From NCBI RefSeq assembly GCF_900156265.1, contig NZ_FTNE01000006.1, forward strand, positions 1 through 64,000: 64,000 nucleotides of DNA. Reading direction: 5' to 3'. This DNA comes from Acidiphilium rubrum (GTDB taxonomy: Bacteria; Pseudomonadota; Alphaproteobacteria; Acetobacterales; Acetobacteraceae). This document shows positions 60,122 through 64,000 of this stretch, one piece after another (within the stretch, counting starts at the first letter, position 1; each line of letters starts with the position of its first letter). The position numbers and the translations under genes were made by a program. Under the pieces are notes generated by a model that was not told the DNA's origin, did no database searches, and saw only the letters and a list, made by a program, of their open reading frames with translations.

Positions 60122-61631
60122 TACTTTCCTTTACTTTACACCCTCGCAGATACGCAGCGACTCGCGTTGCCGTGTCTTCAGGCACGTGCAACGCGAGCTT
60201 CGAGCGCCGCCAGAGAACATCTTCAACCTCGCGCACCCATTCATGGGCGACAAGGTAATCGAGTTCGGCCGCGGTGAGACCGCCGCCATAATCCACTCCG
60301 AGATCGGCCGTGGTGCTTGCGTTGCCCAACACGCGCTCGGCGCGGGTGCCGTAGGCGCGGGCGAGGCGGTGAAGCAGCGGGGCCGGCAGGGATGGGTATT
60401 TCCGTGTCAGGGTTGCGAGGTAGGCATCGAAATCGGCGCCCGGCATATCACCGCCCGGCAGCGCGGCGCCGGCGGTCCAACTGGTGCCGATCGGGCGGCC
60501 CATCGCGGGCAGAAGTTTCTCGAGCGCGTGTTCGGCGAGTTTGCGGTAGGTGGTGATCTTGCCGCCGAACACCGAGAGCAGGGCGGGTTTGCCGTTGCCG
60601 CCTTCGACATCGAGCACATAGTCGCGTGTGACGGCTGAGGCGTTCTCGGCGTGATCATCATACAGCGGGCGGACACCGGAATAGCTGCGCACGACATCGG
60701 CCGCGGTGATTTCCGTGCGGAAATAGCGCGAGATGCTTTCGCAGAGGTAATCGGTTTCGGCCTTGGTGATCTCGACCTTGGACGGATCGGCCTCGTAGGG
60801 GATGTCGGTGGTGCCGATCAGGGTGAAATCATGCTCATAGGGCACCGCGAAGATGATGCGCTTGTCCGGGTTTTGCAGGATGAAGGCGAACTCGCCGTCG
60901 TAGAGTTTGCGGGTGATGATGTGGCTGCCCTTGATCATCCGCACGGTTTTTTGCGTGTTGCGACCGAGCTTGGCGCTCAGCACCTCGCCGACCCAGGGGC
61001 CGGCGGCATTGACCATGGCGTGCGCGGTGATGGTTTCACGCGCGCCGGTGGCACGGTCTTCGATGTCGGCGCGCCAGAGCGCACCGTCGGGGCGGGCGGT
61101 AATCAGTTTTGTTCGGGTTCGAACATCGGCGCCATGTTCGGCGGCGTCCATCGCGTTGAGCACGACGAGACGGCTGTCTTCGACCCAGCAATCGGCATAG
61201 GTGAAGCCGCGGCGGTTCTGCGGTTTCAGCACGGCGGCGGCCGGATGCGGGCCGAACGTCACCGCGCGCGACGCGGGCAGGCGTTTGCGCTTGGCCAGAT
61301 GGTCGTACAGGAACAGCCCGGCGCGGATCATCCAGGCCGGGCGCTGGTCGGCGGAGTGGGGCAGGACGAATTCGAGCGGCCAGATGATGTGCGGGGCGAT
61401 GCCGAGGAGGCGTTCGCGCTCCATCAGCGCTTCGCGGACCAGGCGGAACTCGTAGTATTCCAGGTAGCGCAGCCCGCCGTGGATCAGTTTGGTGCTGGCC
61501 GATGATGTGTGGGATGCGAGATCGTCCTGCTCGACCAGCAGAACGGACAGGCCGCGTCCGGCGGCGTCGCGCGCGATGCCGGTCCCGTTGATGCCGCCGC
61601 CGATGATCAGCAGGTCGATCGGGGCGCTCAT
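60108..61631 (-). CDS. glpD: Aerobic glycerol-3-phosphate dehydrogenase
   Basis: 507 residues from ATG 61631 (a GTG two codons earlier is possible). The FAD loop is [58 protein letters not shown] and [23 protein letters not shown] are typical of GlpD. The last residues (KESTSFL) come from a repeat element, indicating that the natural 3' end has been replaced or extended. It oxidises glycerol 3-phosphate to DHAP with quinone. It is divergent from glpR. Confidence 0.95.
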   Translation of the reverse strand: MSAPIDLLIIGGGINGTGIARDAAGRGLSVLLVEQDDLASHTSSASTKLIHGGLRYLEYYEFRLVREALMERERLLGIAPHIIWPLEFVLPHSADQRPAWMIRAGLFLYDHLAKRKRLPASRAVTFGPHPAAAVLKPQNRRGFTYADCWVEDSRLVVLNAMDAAEHGADVRTRTKLITARPDGALWRADIEDRATGARETITAHAMVNAAGPWVGEVLSAKLGRNTQKTVRMIKGSHIITRKLYDGEFAFILQNPDKRIIFAVPYEHDFTLIGTTDIPYEADPSKVEITKAETDYLCESISRYFRTEITAADVVRSYSGVRPLYDDHAENASAVTRDYVLDVEGGNGKPALLSVFGGKITTYRKLAEHALEKLLPAMGRPIGTSWTAGAALPGGDMPGADFDAYLATLTRKYPSLPAPLLHRLARAYGTRAERVLGNASTTADLGVDYGGGLTAAELDYLVAHEWVREVEDVLWRRSKLALHVPEDTATRVAAYLRGCKVKESTSFL

Positions 61632-61660
61632 GAGCACCCGCCGTCACGTCGAACTATAAA

Positions 61661-61763
61661 ATATTCGGAATATGTCATGGAGTTGACCATGTTCGAACCA
61701 TTTCCTCAAAATTATTGTTGAAATGCTCGTATCAGGGCTGATCAATGTTCGCAAGCGAAAAAA
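61661..61763. promoter_or_regulatory. glpD-glpR intergenic region with candidate GlpR operators
   Basis: Three TTCG-centred inverted repeats lie here: ATATTCGGAATAT (61661-61673, perfect), ATGTTCGAACCAT (61689-61701) and ATGTTCGCAAGCGAAAA (61745-61761). E. coli GlpR sites have the form ATGTTCG...CGAACAT, so these are good candidates. They could co-repress glpD and glpR. Confidence 0.5.
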
Positions 61764-61802
61764 ATAGTGAGGTCGATCGTTGGGTCCGCGCTTTCGACGA
61801 CC

Positions 61803-62702
61803 ATGAAGCGTCTCGGCGCCGCTGTGGTGGTTTGCCAAGATGTTGCGGGCGCGGCATCTGTGCCCATCACGGCGGTCGCGTTCCGCCGCTTATTGCAGGA
61901 GACGACACTGTCCGACCGGCCCACCACCTTGAACCGACTGAGCGAGATCGTCGCCTTGGTCGGATCGCGCGGTTTTCAGACGATCGATGCCCTCGCGCAG
62001 CATTTCGATGTAACGGTGCAGACCATACGGCGTGACTTGAATACGCTGGCCGCCGAGGGGCGGATCAGCCGCTATCGCGGCGGCGCTGGATTGCCCTCGA
62101 GCATCGAGAACATGGAATATGCCCGGCGCAAAGTGGTTAATCTGGCTGCCAAGCAGCGGATTGCCGTGCAGGTGGCGGCGGATGTGCCGGAGCGCGCCTC
62201 GCTGTTCATCAACATCGGGTCCACCACCGAGCAGGTGGCGCGCGCGCTGCTCGATCACCAGCATCTGCGCATCATCACCAATAATCTGAACGTCGCACGC
62301 ATCCTGAGCGAGAACACCGATTTTCGGATCGTGCTGACCGGCGGCATGGTGCGCAACGGCGATGGCGGCATCACCGGGCAGGCGACTCGTGACATGCTGG
62401 ACCAGTTCCGCGCCGATATCGGCATCATCGGCATTTCCGGCATCGATGCCGATGGCGGATTGTATGATTACGATATGGACGAGGTGATTTGTTCGCAAGC
62501 GATCATTCGCAACGCCCGCCGTGTTCTGTTGGTCACTGATCATACCAAATTCGGCCGCCCGGCGTTGATGCGCGTGGGCACGCTGTCGCAGATATCGGCC
62601 CTGTACACCGATCAACCGCCACCGGCGGCGATGATCGCCCTGCTGGCGACACTCGGCGTCGAATTGCACATCGCACCGCCGGAGGCCGGCGGCGCGGCAT
62701 GA
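61803..62702 (+). CDS. glpR: DeoR-family glycerol-3-phosphate repressor GlpR
   Basis: 299 residues from ATG 61803; the N-terminal ~40 residues are not typical. The DeoR HTH is LNRLSEIVALVGSRGFQTIDALAQHFDVTVQTIRRDLNTLAAEGRISRYRGGA. The effector domain has INIGSTTEQVARALL, IITNNLNVARIL, GIIGISGIDADGGLYDYDMDEV and VTDHTKFGR. It represses the adjacent glp genes until glycerol 3-phosphate binds. The start is uncertain. AGGAG (61897-61901) sits six bases before a CTG (61908) that would give a normal-length protein beginning just before the HTH; ATG 61803 and an earlier codon at 61767 lack a ribosome site. Confidence 0.88.
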   Translation: MKRLGAAVVVCQDVAGAASVPITAVAFRRLLQETTLSDRPTTLNRLSEIVALVGSRGFQTIDALAQHFDVTVQTIRRDLNTLAAEGRISRYRGGAGLPSSIENMEYARRKVVNLAAKQRIAVQVAADVPERASLFINIGSTTEQVARALLDHQHLRIITNNLNVARILSENTDFRIVLTGGMVRNGDGGITGQATRDMLDQFRADIGIIGISGIDADGGLYDYDMDEVICSQAIIRNARRVLLVTDHTKFGRPALMRVGTLSQISALYTDQPPPAAMIALLATLGVELHIAPPEAGGAA

Positions 62703-63448
62703 ACTGGCGCGATCTTGTGCTGGTGGCCGTGTCGTTCGCGGCCGGCGCGCAGAATGCGCTGGCGGGCGGCGGCTCGTTTCTGACGTTTCCGGCGCTGTTG
62801 TTCGCCGGGCTCGATCCGCGGGCCGCGAACATCACCTCGACCATCGCGCTGTTCCCCGGACAGGTCACGACCGGCATCGCCGGGCGCAATTTGGTAACCG
62901 GCGCGGCCGGGCTGGGGTTTGCCACGCTGTTCGGCATCAGCCTGGTCGGCGGCGCGCTTGGGGCGGTGCTGCTGCTGACCACGCCGGCCGGTGTGTTCGC
63001 GCGGATGGTGCCGTTTCTGGTGCTGTTCGCGACGATCGTGTTCGCCTGGGGCAGTTTCGGCCGGCGCCCGGATGCATCGATGGCGTCACGGTTGGGCGTG
63101 CGGGGTGCGATGGCGGCGCAATTTCTGATTTCGATCTATGGCGGATATTTCGGCGGTGGCATCGGTATCCTGATGCTGGCGGCGCTGACCGCTGCGGGCG
63201 TTGCGGTGCGCCAGGCCGGGGCGACCAAGAACGTGCTGGCCGGGGTGATGAACGCCGCTGCCGTGGTGGTGTTTCTGTTCCGCGCGCAGATCGCGTGGGG
63301 CTTGGTGCTGTACGTCGCGATCGCGGCGGTGCTCGGCGGGCAAGTCGGCGTGCTTATGCTGCGCCGGATCAACGAGCGCATCCTGCGCGGCGGCGTGGTT
63401 CTGGTGGGGCTCGCGCTGACAATCGGCTTGTTCATCGACATGCGCTGA
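62699..63448 (+). CDS. TauE/SafE-family anion exporter
   Basis: 249 residues, about eight membrane helices. AAGAQNALAGGGSFLTFPALLFAGLDPRAANITSTIALFPGQV and the second repeat (SIYGGYFGGGIGILMLAALTAAG) are the family's two homologous halves. It moves sulfite, sulfoacetate or similar anions across the inner membrane. The ATG overlaps the glpR stop (ATGA), so it is co-transcribed with the regulator; the link to glycerol metabolism is unclear. Confidence 0.88.
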   Translation: MNWRDLVLVAVSFAAGAQNALAGGGSFLTFPALLFAGLDPRAANITSTIALFPGQVTTGIAGRNLVTGAAGLGFATLFGISLVGGALGAVLLLTTPAGVFARMVPFLVLFATIVFAWGSFGRRPDASMASRLGVRGAMAAQFLISIYGGYFGGGIGILMLAALTAAGVAVRQAGATKNVLAGVMNAAAVVVFLFRAQIAWGLVLYVAIAAVLGGQVGVLMLRRINERILRGGVVLVGLALTIGLFIDMR

Positions 63449-63462
63449 CCCATAATCGGGTG
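63428..63462 (+). promoter_or_regulatory. Candidate leaderless promoter of the SDR gene
   Basis: TTGTTC (63428-63433), 17 bases, CATAAT (63451-63456), then exactly six bases to ATG 63463. No ribosome site is present. Confidence 0.45.
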
Positions 63463-64000
63463 ATGGATGAACCGAGCACACAGGTATTGAGCGGCACCGT
63501 GGCGCTGGTAACCGGTGCCAGCCGCGGCATCGGCGCGGCCACCGCGATCGGGCTGGCGCGGCTTGGTGCGCATGTCGTGATCGCGGCGCGCGACGACGTT
63601 GGGCTCACCGCCACCGATGATGCGATCCGCGCCCTTGGTGGCGAGGCGACGCTGCTGCCGGCGGATCTGACCAAGGGTGATGTGACTGATCAGATCGGCA
63701 TCAGCCTGTACGAGCGGTTCGGCCGGCTGGATATTCTGGTGCACGCCGCCGCCACGGCCGGACGGTTGTTGCCGGTCGGGCAGATCGACCAGACCGACTG
63801 GGAGCCCGCGTTCGGCATCAACGCGACCGCGACGTGGCGGTTGATTCGCGCCTGCGGCGGTTTGCTGCGCGATGCGCCATATGGTCGGGCGGTGGCGTTG
63901 GTCCGCAATGGCGCGCCGGCCGCCTATGCCGGGGTGGTCGGTGCATCGATGGCGGCGCGACGCGATCTGGTTCTGTCCTGGGCGGCGGAAGTCGCGCGGA
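63463..64000 (+). CDS. SDR-fold protein with substituted active site, 3' end beyond the window
   Basis: The first 179 residues of a short-chain dehydrogenase-like protein; the gene runs past the end of the window. The cofactor loop is intact (VALVTGASRGIGAATAIGLARLG), as is strand 3 with LLPADLTKGD. After that, the catalytic set is missing. The position of the Ser is RNGAP, and where Y-G-A-S-K-A is expected the protein reads VGASMA, so Tyr and Lys are Val and Met. The NNAG motif is HAAA. It may bind NAD(P) without being a normal dehydrogenase. Confidence 0.8.
   Translation, partial: MDEPSTQVLSGTVALVTGASRGIGAATAIGLARLGAHVVIAARDDVGLTATDDAIRALGGEATLLPADLTKGDVTDQIGISLYERFGRLDILVHAAATAGRLLPVGQIDQTDWEPAFGINATATWRLIRACGGLLRDAPYGRAVALVRNGAPAAYAGVVGASMAARRDLVLSWAAEVAR

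Overview
High-GC (roughly two-thirds G+C by eye) alphaproteobacterial chromosome. MucR-type and PopZ-type proteins, the pcm-like / tolC / popZ / valS gene order, the short ArgC type, Bpt and the many T/A-stem inverted repeats point to the Acetobacteraceae (Acidiphilium, Acidocella or a relative). This placement is inference. Most of the window is ordinary core genome with tightly overlapping operons.

Layout. 0-3.3 kb is an accessory patch: a PEP-CTERM protein behind a sigma-54-like promoter, a broken partial copy of a GNAT gene, three REP-like hairpins, a frameshifted PAAR-toxin gene with an overlapping candidate immunity gene, and the intact GNAT gene. 3.3-9.7 kb (minus) has tartrate/D-malate dehydrogenase with an APC permease, then a Kdo/lipid A block (DUF374 acyltransferase, waaA, lpxK, LpxL-like acyltransferase). 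9.7-16.4 kb has oxyR, a DUF883 and small-membrane-protein pair, and the cell-elongation genes mreC-mreD-mrdA-rodA. 16.6-19 kb (minus) has a lytic transglycosylase, an AmpG-like permease and a membrane protein, a likely muropeptide recycling unit. 19-31 kb has a Met-rich exported protein, typA, a SulP transporter with a universal stress protein, an MscS channel, bpt, prs, a GST, a phosphatase and an iron alcohol dehydrogenase. 31-36 kb (minus) has a ribbon-helix-helix/membrane-protein pair, uronate dehydrogenase, pmbA, an M16 protease and thrC. A 188-bp nested inverted-repeat element then precedes secB, argC, thpR, a GltB-like protein, a slipin and tRNA-Cys. 41-49 kb has the pcm-like / tolC / popZ / valS block and prpE.

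The standout is at 49.3-50.6 kb: a 421-residue stand-alone class II nucleotidyl cyclase of the anthrax edema factor / CyaA / ExoY toxin family. Every catalytic residue I can place is present at family spacing. It sits in a more AT-rich patch with no visible secretion genes, next to a convergent metallophosphoesterase.

52-64 kb returns to core genes: gloB and a divergent methyltransferase, a Spy-like protein, nfuA / nitroreductase / tsaB / rimI, tusA, mucR, and a complete glycerol regulon (glpD, glpK, glpF and divergent glpR). The window ends with a TauE-type exporter and a partial SDR protein that lacks the usual catalytic residues.

Two themes cut across the window. One is a family of ten short inverted repeats, mostly at gene 3' ends, whose arm bases change in compensating pairs. 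The other is four genes whose ATG lies exactly six bases after a TATAAT-like hexamer, which suggests leaderless mRNAs.
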